DNA of 64,000 nucleotides from Deltaproteobacteria bacterium IMCC39524 (GTDB lineage Bacteria > Desulfobacterota > Desulfuromonadia > Desulfuromonadales > BM103), in NCBI GenBank assembly GCA_029667085.1, contig JARUHJ010000005.1, positions 124,001 through 188,000 of the forward strand. Reading direction: 5' to 3'. The translations under genes were made by a program, and so were the position numbers. Within the stretch, counting starts at the first letter, position 1. Each line of letters starts with the position of its first letter. Positions 9,070 to 18,909 of the stretch are shown one piece after another. The notes beneath the pieces were generated by a model. That model saw only the letters and a program-made list of their open reading frames with translations. It was not told the DNA's origin and did no database searches.

Positions 9070-9106
9070 AGCTATTACCAACAAGCAGACCCTGTTGGCA
9101 ATAGCT
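9070..9106 (+). other. Second hairpin in adhesin 3' region
   Basis: Arms AGCTATTACCAACA (9070-9083) and TGTTGGCAATAGCT (9093-9106) pair over 14 positions with one mismatch. It sits in the 276-bp gap between the adhesin stop and the convergent DUF4139 gene, in which I see no credible gene. Confidence 0.5.
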
Positions 9107-9286
9107 GCACAATAGTTTCACTGAAGCTAACAGCAAGGTATAACGGCAAGGCAGAAAACAACCCAGAGGGAAAGAAATGGTTAACAATCCTCATGGACCT
9201 GTTCAAGCTGAGGCAGAGACAACTGGAGACTATACCCTGAGAAGCTCACAAGGTTATTGTCACCACCCGTCACACGCTACGTGTTA

Positions 9287-10729
9287 TTAGTATTTCACCT
9301 CAACCCGATAACTCAGCACTGAATCGCCTTTAGCAGGAACCTTAATCTTCCAAAGCGCCGTACCTGCCGAAGGCTTGCTGTGCTTATGGCTCTCACTGAG
9401 CATACGCCAATCACCAGGCACCGGTTCAGCAACAGTCACCGTCACCTCTTCATCCTTGGCATTTTTGAGCGTAATCTCATAGGCACTCTCAAATTGATAA
9501 TTGTAACGACTATCACCACCCAACTTACGAAAGTCCGTCTGCTTGCGATCTGCAGTCACATCAAAAGCATCACCAAGTTTGAGGCGCACCGTTTCGTTTT
9601 CCGGGGTGTGGTCGATATGGTCTTCGCCAACAAACTGAGGACTGCCTGACTTATCCTGCTTGTAGACCCGCACGATGCCCTTTGGTAGCGGCATGCCGAG
9701 GTTATCCTCTTTACGATTGTCAACTTCGACAAAAACCCCGACTTTGAGTTTCTGCCCCAAATCACCTTGCTTGCCACGATAGTAATAAGGGCTGCCCTGG
9801 AGACGGAATTCTTTGTGCACAGGAACGCTGGAAGCATTTAGGAGGGAGACCTGCTTGGTTTGGTTATTACGAATTGTGGTCGGTCGCTGCAGTGAGTAAA
9901 GATGATATTCGAAGAGACTTTCTTCCCGCATCGGCGCTAACGCCGCCATGGAGACAGCATCCTCCATCATCACCGCCTTGCGAACCCGCATTTGCTCCTG
10001 CACGCGATTGACATCACCGGCAACCAGTTGCAGTAAGGCGTTGCCATAAGTTGTGCCGCTCTGATTCGTCAAGGTAACCCAACCGGACAGATCCAGTGCG
10101 GTATCTTCAGCATTCAGTTCGGCAACATAGTCCGCCCGCCAACCCAGACCGCTGGTCAGGTAGCTGAGCTCCAGTGTCTGCTGACCGGCCTGTTCATTAT
10201 CGAGCGAAACGACCAGGGTCGGACGATCACGCAGATTTTTCGGCACATCAGGAAAAACCAGTCGACCAGGGGCTCCCGTCTCGATACGATCGCCAACCTG
10301 CAGAACGACACCACTATTTGCTGAGAGAACACGGGCCGTTTCAAAAATATCCTTGCCCGTCTCGGGGTGCGTACGGACCAGTTGCACGTCTTTACCGACA
10401 TATTTTTCCAGTAGTTTTCCTGGTGTCAACAAGTCAAAATCAAAGTTCTGCTCCAGAATCGTCAAGCCACCGGGGCGCGTCAGACTACTCAAAAGAGCCG
10501 TCTCCGGACGAATACGGGCACTGACTTCACGCAGCGCCAGGTCAATAGTTCCTTCCGGTATATCAACTTGACGTTGATCACGAACCAATGCCAGGTCCTC
10601 GTTGTAAATGGTGACCGCCACTTCCTTCTGGTCAACCATGGCGCTGACAATTTCATCGGCAAAAACGACTGCGCCTGTCAGAAAAATTGATAGACAAGTC
10701 ATCGCAATAGTACAGATCCACTTCGACAT
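9287..10729 (-). CDS. Exported DUF4139 protein
   Basis: A 480-residue protein with an N-terminal signal peptide (MSKWICTIAMTCLSIFLTG, cleavage near VFA-DE). It begins with 'VTIYNEDLALVRDQRQVDIPEG', contains 'LSYLTSGLGWRADYVAEL' and 'GWVTLTNQSGTTYGNALLQLVAGDVNRV', and ends with a beta-sandwich segment, all characteristic of DUF4139 proteins. These are periplasmic or surface proteins of unknown function. The ATG at 10729 was preferred over one 12 bp upstream because GGAGG lies 7 nt before it. It is a monocistronic unit, convergent with the adhesin gene; a dispersed palindrome (10761-10868) separates it from pcrA. Confidence 0.82.
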   Translation of the reverse strand: MSKWICTIAMTCLSIFLTGAVVFADEIVSAMVDQKEVAVTIYNEDLALVRDQRQVDIPEGTIDLALREVSARIRPETALLSSLTRPGGLTILEQNFDFDLLTPGKLLEKYVGKDVQLVRTHPETGKDIFETARVLSANSGVVLQVGDRIETGAPGRLVFPDVPKNLRDRPTLVVSLDNEQAGQQTLELSYLTSGLGWRADYVAELNAEDTALDLSGWVTLTNQSGTTYGNALLQLVAGDVNRVQEQMRVRKAVMMEDAVSMAALAPMREESLFEYHLYSLQRPTTIRNNQTKQVSLLNASSVPVHKEFRLQGSPYYYRGKQGDLGQKLKVGVFVEVDNRKEDNLGMPLPKGIVRVYKQDKSGSPQFVGEDHIDHTPENETVRLKLGDAFDVTADRKQTDFRKLGGDSRYNYQFESAYEITLKNAKDEEVTVTVAEPVPGDWRMLSESHKHSKPSAGTALWKIKVPAKGDSVLSYRVEVKY

Positions 10730-10760
10730 AACGACCTCCAAAATAGTTGATCAGCTTATT

Positions 10761-10868
10761 TTAACGCAAAGACGCAAGGGTTAAAGAAAAAGACGCAAAG
10801 AAAAAGTTTATCTCAAAAAAGATTTACCCTTTGCGCCTTTACTGGCTTTTCTTAGCATCTTTGCGTTA
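10761..10868. repeat. Dispersed intergenic palindrome (copy 1)
   Basis: An imperfect inverted repeat starting TTAACGCAAAGACGCAAG and ending CATCTTTGCGTTA, with inner arms AAAGACGCAAAG and CTTTGCGCCTTTACTGG. It fills the gap between pcrA's stop and the DUF4139 gene. The same sequence recurs near 22.0, 23.6, 28.5, 34.5, 37.0 and 38.9 kb. Confidence 0.85.
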
Positions 10869-10885
10869 CGCAATTGCTTTAAACT

Positions 10886-13078
10886 TCAGGCAGGCTCAAG
10901 TCCGGCAAACTTGACAAGGAGTTTCTTCGGACCAAAACGGTGGAAATAAATCGTGACCTTCTGGTTGTCGCCCTCTCCCTCGATGCGACGAACGGCACCG
11001 ACACCAAACTTGATGTGTCGAACCTGCAAGCCGATACGCAGTCCCTCTTCGGCATCAGGCACGATACGAACGTCATCGTCATCGATAAAGGGGTCTTCTT
11101 CTGAAAAATCAGGTTCAGACTGGTCGAAAAGGGAGGCAAGGTTGTGGCTGGCCGGCTTCTGCAAGCCGCTTAAGGCAGGCTGAGCAAGCAATTGATCAGG
11201 GATTTCAGCCAGAAAACGACTGGGTGGGTTGAACTGGTAATCACCAAAGATCCGTCGGCGACGGGCGTGGGTCAGGTAGAGCTTCTCCATGGCACGGGTC
11301 ATGCCGACGTAGCAGAGGCGGCGCTCTTCTTCGAGCTCTTCCGGGCCATTGGCGGAACGGCTATGGGGGAAGAGGTCCTCTTCCATGCCAACCATGAAGA
11401 CCAGGGGAAACTCAAGGCCTTTAGCCGCATGCAAGGTCATCAAGGTCACCCGGTCGAGACTCTGATCATAAGCATCGAGATCGGTAATCAACGCGACCTG
11501 CTCGAGGTAATCCTGCAAGGTGCCTTCTTTGGCAAAGTGTTCTTCCATGCCCGCCAGAAGTTGCTGCAGGTTGTCCATGCGGTTGCGCGATTCTTCGGTT
11601 TTCTCCGTGCGCAACTGCGGACCGTAACCCGTCTCTTCGATCAATTCAGCGGTGAGCTGCGGATAGGGGGTTTCGATGGCGCGTTGTTGAAAGTCGTCGA
11701 TCAGGTCAACAAAAGCTTTGACCTTGGTTGCGGCAGCGCCTTTTAAAGCACTGCGCTCCAAAGCCTTTTTGCAGGCAGGCAAAAAGCCTCCGGCTTCTGT
11801 TTCAAAGGGAGCGATCTTATTGACGGTAACACCACCGATGCCACGCGCGGGAACATTGATGATGCGCCGGGCCGAGACCGAATCCGCCGGGTTACTGATA
11901 ATCCTCAGGAAAGCGAGGATATCCTTGATCTCCATGCGCGAGTAGAACTTCACCCCGCCAAACATCACGTAAGGAATCCGCTCGTTGCGCAACGACTCCT
12001 CGATCACCCGCGACTGGGCATTGGTGCGATAGAAGACAGCGATGTCGCGCAAGTGCCTGCCGTTGAGCTTAAGGCGATTGATTTCACCGGCCAGGTAACG
12101 CCCTTCTTCGAGGTCGTCAGGCAGGGTTTCGAGGGTCACACCTTCTCCGACATCATTCTCGGTCCAGAGCTTCTTTATCTTGCGGCCGGTGTTATTGGCA
12201 ACCACGGCATCAGCAGCATCAAGAATCGTCTTGGTTGAGCGGTAATTCTGTTCGAGGCGGATCGTTTCACAACCTGGATAATCGCGTTCAAAACCGAGGA
12301 TGTTGCCGACTTCGGCGCCACGCCAGCGATAGATCGACTGATCATCATCACCGACCACGCAGAGATTGCCGTGTCCTGAGGCGAGCAGATGCACCAACCG
12401 GTACTGCACCTGGTTGGTGTCCTGGAATTCGTCAACGAGGATATAGTGGAAACGCTGGCGATATTTTTCCAACACCTCGGGATGATCTTCGAAGAGCCGG
12501 ACCACCTGCATCAACAGATCACCAAAGTCGAGCGCATTGGCCTGCTTCAGGCGCTCCTGGTAAAGAGCGTAGATGCGAGTGATCTGCTCCGCCTGGTAAT
12601 CACCGTCATCCAACTGATCCGGCCAGACGCCACGGTTTTTGGCCCGGTCGATGGCGGCAGCGACCGCCCGCGGCTTGAGGGCCTTATCGTCGATGCCGAG
12701 TTCCTGCAGCAGGGTTTTCAGCAGACGTTCCTGATCCTGATCATCGTAGATCGTGAAATTACGCTTGAAACCGAGAACCTCGATCTCCTGGCGCAAAATC
12801 CGCACACAGGTCGCATGAAAGGTGCTGACCCAGAGTCCCTTGGGATCACCGAGCAGTTCTTCGAGACGCTCCCTCATCTCACCCGCGGCCTTGTTGGTAA
12901 AGGTCACGGCGAGGATCTGCCAGGGGTCAACCTTGTATTGGGTAATCAACCAGGCGATCCGGTGCGTGAGGGCACGGGTTTTACCGGAACCGGCCCCGGC
13001 CAGCAACAGCAGCGGGCCGGTATCGTGTTTGACCGCCAGCTGCTGCATCGGGTTGAGTTGGGCGAGAAGATCTGTCAC
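10886..13078 (-). CDS. pcrA: UvrD/PcrA superfamily-1 DNA helicase
   Basis: A 730-residue SF1A 3'-5' DNA helicase acting in repair and in removal of proteins from DNA. Walker A AGAGSGKT (residues 28-35), motif II DEFQDTN, motif III 'VVGDDDQSIYRWRGAEV', motif IV 'EQNYRSTKTIL', motif V 'TLMTLHAAKGLEFP' and motif VI 'EERRLCYVGMTRAMEKLYL' are all in order. The C-terminal tail ends in a Tudor-like 'GLQVRHIKFGVGAVRRIEGEGDNQKVTIYF' segment as in PcrA/UvrD. It starts with GTG. It lies 32 bp after the ClC gene in a same-strand run glmU-glmS-ClC-pcrA, so it may be the last gene of that operon. Whether to call it pcrA or uvrD is a matter of convention. Confidence 0.95.
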   Translation of the reverse strand: MTDLLAQLNPMQQLAVKHDTGPLLLLAGAGSGKTRALTHRIAWLITQYKVDPWQILAVTFTNKAAGEMRERLEELLGDPKGLWVSTFHATCVRILRQEIEVLGFKRNFTIYDDQDQERLLKTLLQELGIDDKALKPRAVAAAIDRAKNRGVWPDQLDDGDYQAEQITRIYALYQERLKQANALDFGDLLMQVVRLFEDHPEVLEKYRQRFHYILVDEFQDTNQVQYRLVHLLASGHGNLCVVGDDDQSIYRWRGAEVGNILGFERDYPGCETIRLEQNYRSTKTILDAADAVVANNTGRKIKKLWTENDVGEGVTLETLPDDLEEGRYLAGEINRLKLNGRHLRDIAVFYRTNAQSRVIEESLRNERIPYVMFGGVKFYSRMEIKDILAFLRIISNPADSVSARRIINVPARGIGGVTVNKIAPFETEAGGFLPACKKALERSALKGAAATKVKAFVDLIDDFQQRAIETPYPQLTAELIEETGYGPQLRTEKTEESRNRMDNLQQLLAGMEEHFAKEGTLQDYLEQVALITDLDAYDQSLDRVTLMTLHAAKGLEFPLVFMVGMEEDLFPHSRSANGPEELEEERRLCYVGMTRAMEKLYLTHARRRRIFGDYQFNPPSRFLAEIPDQLLAQPALSGLQKPASHNLASLFDQSEPDFSEEDPFIDDDDVRIVPDAEEGLRIGLQVRHIKFGVGAVRRIEGEGDNQKVTIYFHRFGPKKLLVKFAGLEPA

Positions 13079-13110
13079 TTTGCTAGCCTGTAAAGCATAA
13101 CGTTTGCTGC

Positions 13111-14898
13111 CTATTTTTCCTCAAAGGTACGGGACATCAGAGCCCGGTTATACGCGGCGACAATGTCGCGCCGTGAGATAATCCCCACCAGCTTGCGGTG
13201 AGTTTCGCGGTCGACCACCGGCACCTGTTCAATATTGCGGTAACCGATCTTGCGCATGGTCTGATCAAGATCCTCATCGGCATGGGCCGTGATCACCTTG
13301 GTCGTGGCCAACTCCTTGACCACGACCAGATCCATCAGGTCGTGCTCAAAAACCACACCCATAAAATCCTGCACCGAAATGATGCCGGTCAGTTCACCCT
13401 GGGTATTCACCAGGGGGAAATTGGTGTGCTTGGTCTGCTCTATAAAGCTGGCAAACTGGCCCAGCGTCATATGCTCAGGGATGGTCTCTACTTCACGAAC
13501 CATGACGTCGCCAACCTGCAGCGATTTCATAATATTTCGTTCTTTACCTGCCTCAAGATCAATTCCAAGCCTGGAGAGCTCAACGGTTTCCAGGCTGTCC
13601 TTTATGAAATGCCGCGCAACAGCTGTGCCAATCACACAGGTCAGCATGATCGGCACGATAACTTCGTAGGAGTCGGTAATCTCAAAGAGGAGGAAGATCG
13701 CCGTCATCGGTGCGTGGGTCGCTGCCGCAAGGAACGCCCCCATGCCGACCAGGGCGTAGGCCCCCGGGGTAATACTAGCGGCCGGAAACAATTTGGCAGC
13801 GATATGTCCGAAGGCGCCACCGGTGACCGCACCCAGATAAAGGCAGGGCGCGAAGAGTCCGCCCGGCAGCCCTGAGCCGAGGGTAATCGAGGTTGCAATT
13901 GCTTTGGCGACAACCAATCCTGCCAGCAGGTACCAGGTCTCCTTGCCAAAGAGGACATCCCCCATAAATTCGTAGCCGTTGCCGAAGACCTGGGGGAAAC
14001 CAAGACCGATAATACCGACCAGCAGGCCGCCGATGGCCGGCTTGGCCAATCGGTGGATTTTCAGTGCTGCGAAGCGGTCCTTGATCTTGAAATGGGTATC
14101 AATGAACAGCGCCGCCAGGGCGCCGATCAAAAGCCCAAGCAGAACATAGAGAACCAGCTCCCAATAGTTTCGCACCATGTAAGCCGGGGCGAGGAGTTCC
14201 GGCACGTTCCCCAGCAACGCCCGGGAAACAACCGTCGCCATACCGCTGGCGATAACAATCGAGGTAAAACTGGAGAGTTCAAAAGAAGAGAGCAGGACGA
14301 TTTCCTGGGCAAAGAAGACCCCGGCGATCGGCGCGTTAAAGGTGGCCGCAACACCGGCCGCGGCACCGCAAGCGACCAACACCTTGAGACGGTCACCGCT
14401 CATCTTGAAGAGCTGTCCGAACTGAGAACCGATCGCACCACCGATCATGGCTATCGGGCCCTCCTGTCCAGCCGAACCACCGCTGCCGATGGTCACAGCA
14501 GCGCCGAGGCCACGGGTAAAGATAGGCCGCAGACGCAATTTGGCACCACGCAGGTTGACACGCTCGAGAAAAGCCGAGAAGCCCCCTTTAAGATCTTCAC
14601 CAAACCAGTACCAGATCGGGATAACCAGCAAACCACCGATCAATGGGCAAAAGATCACAGCCAGGCGTGACCAGCTCCATTCCTCGAGGGAATAGCCGAA
14701 AAAGTGCTCACTCTGTTCGAAAACCCCCCAGTGAATCAGTTCAATGGTTTTACGGAAAGCATAGTTTCCCAGACCACCCAGAAGGCCGATCATAACGGCC
14801 AGAATGATCAGGAAAGTATTTTCGCTGATGCGAAAAGAACGTTGCAACGCGATCAGGCGAAGGCGCAAACGTTCAAAAAGTTTTTTCTTGTAAGTCAA
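13111..14898 (-). CDS. ClC-family chloride channel/antiporter with CBS domains
   Basis: A 595-residue ClC protein with about ten membrane helices (residues 25-440) and a cytoplasmic pair of CBS domains (about 465-590). The selectivity-filter motifs are visible: GSGGSAGQEGP (138-148), with Glu146 in the position of the gating glutamate, and 'GSGLPGGLFAPCLYLGA'. Presence of the gating Glu fits either a fast-gated channel or a H+/Cl- exchanger; a second proton glutamate was not assigned. The start is TTG, only 3 nt after the glmS stop, with GTGGAG as ribosome site, so translation is coupled to glmS. CBS domains usually sense adenine nucleotides. Confidence 0.93.
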   Translation of the reverse strand: MTYKKKLFERLRLRLIALQRSFRISENTFLIILAVMIGLLGGLGNYAFRKTIELIHWGVFEQSEHFFGYSLEEWSWSRLAVIFCPLIGGLLVIPIWYWFGEDLKGGFSAFLERVNLRGAKLRLRPIFTRGLGAAVTIGSGGSAGQEGPIAMIGGAIGSQFGQLFKMSGDRLKVLVACGAAAGVAATFNAPIAGVFFAQEIVLLSSFELSSFTSIVIASGMATVVSRALLGNVPELLAPAYMVRNYWELVLYVLLGLLIGALAALFIDTHFKIKDRFAALKIHRLAKPAIGGLLVGIIGLGFPQVFGNGYEFMGDVLFGKETWYLLAGLVVAKAIATSITLGSGLPGGLFAPCLYLGAVTGGAFGHIAAKLFPAASITPGAYALVGMGAFLAAATHAPMTAIFLLFEITDSYEVIVPIMLTCVIGTAVARHFIKDSLETVELSRLGIDLEAGKERNIMKSLQVGDVMVREVETIPEHMTLGQFASFIEQTKHTNFPLVNTQGELTGIISVQDFMGVVFEHDLMDLVVVKELATTKVITAHADEDLDQTMRKIGYRNIEQVPVVDRETHRKLVGIISRRDIVAAYNRALMSRTFEEK

Positions 14899-14901
14899 CA
14901 G

Positions 14902-16731
14902 CTACTCCACGGTAACGCTTTTGGCGAGGTTACGGGGTTGGTCAACGTCGGTGCCCTTAAGAACGGCGACGTGATAGGAAAGCAACTGCAGAGGAATTGT
15001 GGTCAACACCGGCATCAGGTCATCGATAGTCTGTGGAACGACCAGAACGGTTTCTGCTTTGTCCGCCAGACCGGTTTCCGCCTGATCGGTAATCGCCACA
15101 ACACGGCCACCGCGTGCCTGCACTTCTTCCATGTTGGCGGCCACTTTCTCAAAAGTTTCATTGTGTGGAGCAATCACCACCACCGGCAGCTGTTCATCGA
15201 TCAGGGCAATTGGACCATGCTTCATCTCACCCGCAGGATAACCTTCAGCATGGATGTAGGAAATTTCCTTGAGCTTGAGCGCCCCCTCCAGAGCAATCGG
15301 ATATTGGTTGCCGCGACCAAGATAAAGGAAATCTTGAACATGCATAAGTCCGTGTGAAGCTTTCTCTATGGCTTCGTCCAACTCGAGACATTGCTCGACC
15401 TTGCGCGGCAGGCTGATCAGTTCATCAAGCATCTGGCGGCAGGCTTCCTGATCCAGCAGACCACGAACGCGCCCGATATGGAGAGTAAAGAGATAAAGAG
15501 CAATCAACTGGGTGGTAAAGGCCTTGGTCGAGGCGACCCCGATTTCCGGCCCGGCGTGGGTATAGATGACGCCATCACTCTCACGGGCAATTGAAGACTC
15601 GACCACATTGCAGATAGCCAGAACCTTGCCGGCCTTGCCATGGGCTTCACGTAGAGCAGCCAGAGTGTCAGCCGTTTCACCACTCTGACTGATCAGGATC
15701 GTCAGAGTCCGTTCGTTGACCAGAGGGTCGCGGTAACGGAACTCGCTGGCAATATCGACTTCGACGGGAATCCGGGCATGCTTTTCGATCATGAACTTTC
15801 CAACCAGGGCCGCATGCCAGGAGGTGCCGCAAGCTACGATATAGATGCGCTCCAGACCTTTCAGGGTGGCATCATCGAGGTTGAGGCCTTCGAGAAAGAC
15901 TTCGCCATGGTCTTCACGGATACGCCCGGCAATGGTGTCGGCAATCGCCCGCGGTTGCTCATAAATTTCCTTGAGCATAAAGTGCCGATAGCCGTCTTTT
16001 TCGGCCATGACCGGACTCCAGGTGATGGTCTTCGGGGTTTTCTCAACCGGGATCCCATCCAGGGTCGTAATTTCCATCCGCTCGGCGGTAAACACCACCA
16101 GCTCGCCATCTTCGAGAAAAATCATCTCTCGGGTATGCGAGAGCATGGCCGGAATATCAGAGGCCACAAAGTATTCACCCTGGCCTTGTCCGACCACCAG
16201 GGGTGAGCCCTGCTTGGCGGCGATCAACTTGCCGGGTTCTTTTTCAGAGAGAATCGCGACGGCATAAGCCCCCCGAACGTCAGAGAGTGCATTACGCACA
16301 GCCGCTTCAAAATCACCACAGTCCTGATAATGTTGCTCCACCAGGTGAGCAATAATCTCTGTATCCGTCTCAGAACTGAAATTATGACCCTGCTCACGCA
16401 GTCTGCTTTTAAGGTCAAGATAGTTTTCAATGATGCCATTATGGACAACGACAAAACCACCGGCATAGTGAGGATGGGCATTGATCTCAGAAGGGCGCCC
16501 ATGGGTCGCCCAACGGGTATGACCGATACCGGTCTGCCCGGTCAGGGGCTTCTCGCGCAACTTCTTTTCCAGGTTGATCAGCTTGCCCTCGGCACGAGAG
16601 ATATTAATTTTACCCCGATCGAGGGTTGCGATTCCGGCGGAATCATAACCACGATATTCAAGCTTGCGCAGACCGTCCAGAACGATGGGGGTTGCTTCCT
16701 GGGGACCTATATAACCAACAATGCCACACAT
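14902..16731 (-). CDS. glmS: Glutamine--fructose-6-phosphate aminotransferase GlmS
   Basis: GlmS makes glucosamine-6-phosphate from fructose-6-phosphate and glutamine, the entry to UDP-GlcNAc for peptidoglycan and LPS. The 609-residue length is standard. The mature N-terminus exposes Cys2 (MCGIVGYIG), the glutaminase nucleophile, followed by 'RGYDSAGIA'. Two SIS isomerase domains follow ('[17 protein letters not shown]', '[16 protein letters not shown]', '[26 protein letters not shown]'), and the end is the conserved NLAKSVTVE. It lies 33 bp after glmU on the same strand, a logical operon since both enzymes serve the same pathway. No glmS ribozyme is recognisable in the short gap. Confidence 0.98.
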   Translation of the reverse strand: MCGIVGYIGPQEATPIVLDGLRKLEYRGYDSAGIATLDRGKINISRAEGKLINLEKKLREKPLTGQTGIGHTRWATHGRPSEINAHPHYAGGFVVVHNGIIENYLDLKSRLREQGHNFSSETDTEIIAHLVEQHYQDCGDFEAAVRNALSDVRGAYAVAILSEKEPGKLIAAKQGSPLVVGQGQGEYFVASDIPAMLSHTREMIFLEDGELVVFTAERMEITTLDGIPVEKTPKTITWSPVMAEKDGYRHFMLKEIYEQPRAIADTIAGRIREDHGEVFLEGLNLDDATLKGLERIYIVACGTSWHAALVGKFMIEKHARIPVEVDIASEFRYRDPLVNERTLTILISQSGETADTLAALREAHGKAGKVLAICNVVESSIARESDGVIYTHAGPEIGVASTKAFTTQLIALYLFTLHIGRVRGLLDQEACRQMLDELISLPRKVEQCLELDEAIEKASHGLMHVQDFLYLGRGNQYPIALEGALKLKEISYIHAEGYPAGEMKHGPIALIDEQLPVVVIAPHNETFEKVAANMEEVQARGGRVVAITDQAETGLADKAETVLVVPQTIDDLMPVLTTIPLQLLSYHVAVLKGTDVDQPRNLAKSVTVE

Positions 16732-16764
16732 AAAAACCTCGTTATGATGAATGTGAAGAGACGT

Positions 16765-18159
16765 CTATTTTTTCTGCTTCTGTAATTTTTGACGATTCCG
16801 AATCGCCCAACCGGCGACGTTTTTCTGCTCAGCCCGGGTAATCGCAAGAGCATCCTCGGGGACATCCTTGGTAATCGTCGATCCGGCGCCGATCAAGCTG
16901 CCGCGACCGATAGTAACCGGGGCAACAAACTGGGTGTCACTGCCAACGAAAACATCATCACCGATAATCGTCTGATGTTTGTTAACACCATCGTAGTTGC
17001 AGGTAATTGTGCCACAGCCGATATTGACATTTTTACCAAGGCTGGCATCGCCGATGTAGGTTAAGTGACTGGCCTGCGACTTCTCGCCAAACACGGCCTT
17101 CTTGGTTTCGACAAAGTTGCCGATCTTGTTATTGCCGTTCAGAACCGTTCCCGGACGCAGGTGCGCCATCGGCCCCACGGCACAGGAGTCACCCAGGGAA
17201 GATTCACTGAGTACGGAACCCGGCTTTAAGTGGACCTGATCTGCAATGCTGCAATCGGTCACCACAACGCCAGGCTCGATTTCACAACCGCTGCCGATGG
17301 TCGTCTTGCCACGGAGATGAACATTGGGGTGCAGCAGGGTGTCAGGGCCGATCACCACATCCGGCTCGATGTAGGTCGTCGCCGGATCAACCAGCGTCAC
17401 ACCAGCCCGTTGATGCCCCTCGTTGATCCTCTGCCGCATGATGGCTCCGGCTTCGGCCAACTGCACACGATCATTGATACCCATGGCTTCCGCGGCATAT
17501 TCAATCAGCAGAGCTTCAATCCGCTCGCCGGCTTTGCGGGCCGCAGCGACGATATCGGTTAGATAATATTCCCCCTGGGCATTGCTGTTATCCAGACCCC
17601 GCAAGAATTCAAACGCTTCCGGTGCACGAAAGACGTAGATGCCGGTGTTGATCTCATCAACCTGGCGCTCGCTTCTCGATGCATCCTTCTCCTCAACGAT
17701 CCGCTCAACCCCGTTCTCGCCGCGGATAATGCGTCCGTAACCGGTGGGGTCTTGCATTTGAGCCGTCAAGATGGTGACACTGGCAGCCGTTTTTTGATGA
17801 TGCTGCAGAAGCTCCCGCAAGGTGGTTTCGCGCAACAATGGGACATCACCACAGAGCAGGAGCAGGTCTCCTGTAAAGCCTTGCAGAGAGTCTTCCGCGC
17901 AGAGTAAGGCGTGCCCCGTTCCCAACTGTTCTTCCTGCAAGGCAAAGGTCAGTGGCTCTTCGGCAAGAACCTGTCTCACCTGCTCAGCGCCATGACCAAT
18001 CACCGGGACAATCGGCGTAGCACCAAGGGAGCCGGCCGTTTTGACCACGTGGCTCAGCATCGGCCTGCCGGCAACAGGATGAAGAACCTTTGGAAGTTGC
18101 GATTTCATACGAGTTCCCTGGCCTGCAGCCAGGATTACAGCAGCGAGTTTTTTTGACAT
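16765..18159 (-). CDS. glmU: Bifunctional GlcNAc-1-P uridyltransferase/GlcN-1-P acetyltransferase GlmU
   Basis: GlmU acetylates glucosamine-1-phosphate and then couples it to UTP, giving UDP-GlcNAc. The 464 residues include an N-terminal nucleotidyltransferase (LAAGQGTRMKSQLPKVLHPVAGRPM, residues 11-35; 'GTGHALLCAE'; 'LLLCGDVPLL') and a C-terminal left-handed beta-helix of hexapeptide repeats (about 255-440) with 'VETKKAVFGEKSQASHLTYIGDASLG' and 'CNYDGVNKHQTIIGDDVFVGSDTQFVAPV'. A GGAGGG ribosome site precedes the ATG. It is first in the glmU-glmS-ClC-pcrA run and diverges from the MXAN_5187-like gene, so the 190-bp gap upstream should hold the operon promoter. Confidence 0.98.
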   Translation of the reverse strand: MSKKLAAVILAAGQGTRMKSQLPKVLHPVAGRPMLSHVVKTAGSLGATPIVPVIGHGAEQVRQVLAEEPLTFALQEEQLGTGHALLCAEDSLQGFTGDLLLLCGDVPLLRETTLRELLQHHQKTAASVTILTAQMQDPTGYGRIIRGENGVERIVEEKDASRSERQVDEINTGIYVFRAPEAFEFLRGLDNSNAQGEYYLTDIVAAARKAGERIEALLIEYAAEAMGINDRVQLAEAGAIMRQRINEGHQRAGVTLVDPATTYIEPDVVIGPDTLLHPNVHLRGKTTIGSGCEIEPGVVVTDCSIADQVHLKPGSVLSESSLGDSCAVGPMAHLRPGTVLNGNNKIGNFVETKKAVFGEKSQASHLTYIGDASLGKNVNIGCGTITCNYDGVNKHQTIIGDDVFVGSDTQFVAPVTIGRGSLIGAGSTITKDVPEDALAITRAEQKNVAGWAIRNRQKLQKQKK

Positions 18160-18348
18160 TTGTTCCCTCCATTATCTCAACTCGCCATTATTTCGAAATG
18201 CCTCGTAAAGGTCAAGCTGAGACAAGGTGAAATCACAGTATTTCAAAGGAAAATGCAGCTTAACAGAGATTTAAGGTTTCTCTTTACCTTCCCGCACGGC
18301 CTCCAGTATATTGGTCGGGCAAATTCACAAGGAGGTCGAACTGAGAAA

Positions 18349-18900
18349 ATGGGCAGCCGGGAACAAATAACCGAACTTCTAAATCAGCTGACGCATGACT
18401 TAAAGACCCTTGAAATTGCTTATGAGAAGTATTTTCTCGGCACGGAAAAACGTGCCCCCGAAAAGGAACGGCAGAAGATCACTTTGCGGATGCGCAAAAT
18501 GATCACGCACTATATTCCGCAAACTGACCTGCGCTACAAGCTGCAAAGTATTGCCAGTCGATTCAACAGTTACTGCGGCTACTGGGATCGCATCCTGCGT
18601 CTGATTGACGAAGGCAGGTACGAACGCCACACCTCACGGATCCATCGCTCTGAAAGCTTTAAGCCGCCGACAGATACCGTTTCAGCAGAAAAAATCGGCA
18701 ACCCCGTGGACAACCTCTACGAAGAGCTGGTGACTGCTCACAGGGATTGCGAGCTTCGTCCTCCCAACAGAGAACAGGTTGCCAGTTTCCTGTCCAAGCA
18801 GAAAGAAGCCATCCAGAAACGCTTTGGTGATAAAGAGGTCGACTTTGTGGTCGTCACAGAGGCGGGTAAACCCAAGATCAAGGTACGCGCCAAACGGTGA
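18349..18900 (+). CDS. MXAN_5187-C-terminal-domain-like protein
   Basis: A 183-residue, charged, mainly helical cytoplasmic protein. The segment 'LKTLEIAYEKYFLGTEKRAPEKERQKITLRMRKM' followed by 'LRYKLQSIASRFNSYCGYWDRILR' resembles the domain named after Myxococcus MXAN_5187, whose role is unknown. I recognise this from memory and cannot align it. The start ATG at 18349 lies 13 nt after GGAGG, a long spacing; an in-frame start upstream has no better site. The patatin gene follows after 9 bp, so the two are probably co-transcribed. Function unknown. Confidence 0.7.
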   Translation: MGSREQITELLNQLTHDLKTLEIAYEKYFLGTEKRAPEKERQKITLRMRKMITHYIPQTDLRYKLQSIASRFNSYCGYWDRILRLIDEGRYERHTSRIHRSESFKPPTDTVSAEKIGNPVDNLYEELVTAHRDCELRPPNREQVASFLSKQKEAIQKRFGDKEVDFVVVTEAGKPKIKVRAKR

Positions 18901-18909
18901 GTTAAGATC

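Noticed and set aside
9052-9240. 62-codon frame after the adhesin
   Set aside because: Includes the hairpin arms; no ribosome site and no homology recognised.
16732-16764. glmS ribozyme/riboswitch before glmS
   Set aside because: The gap to glmU is only 33 bp, too short for the ribozyme.
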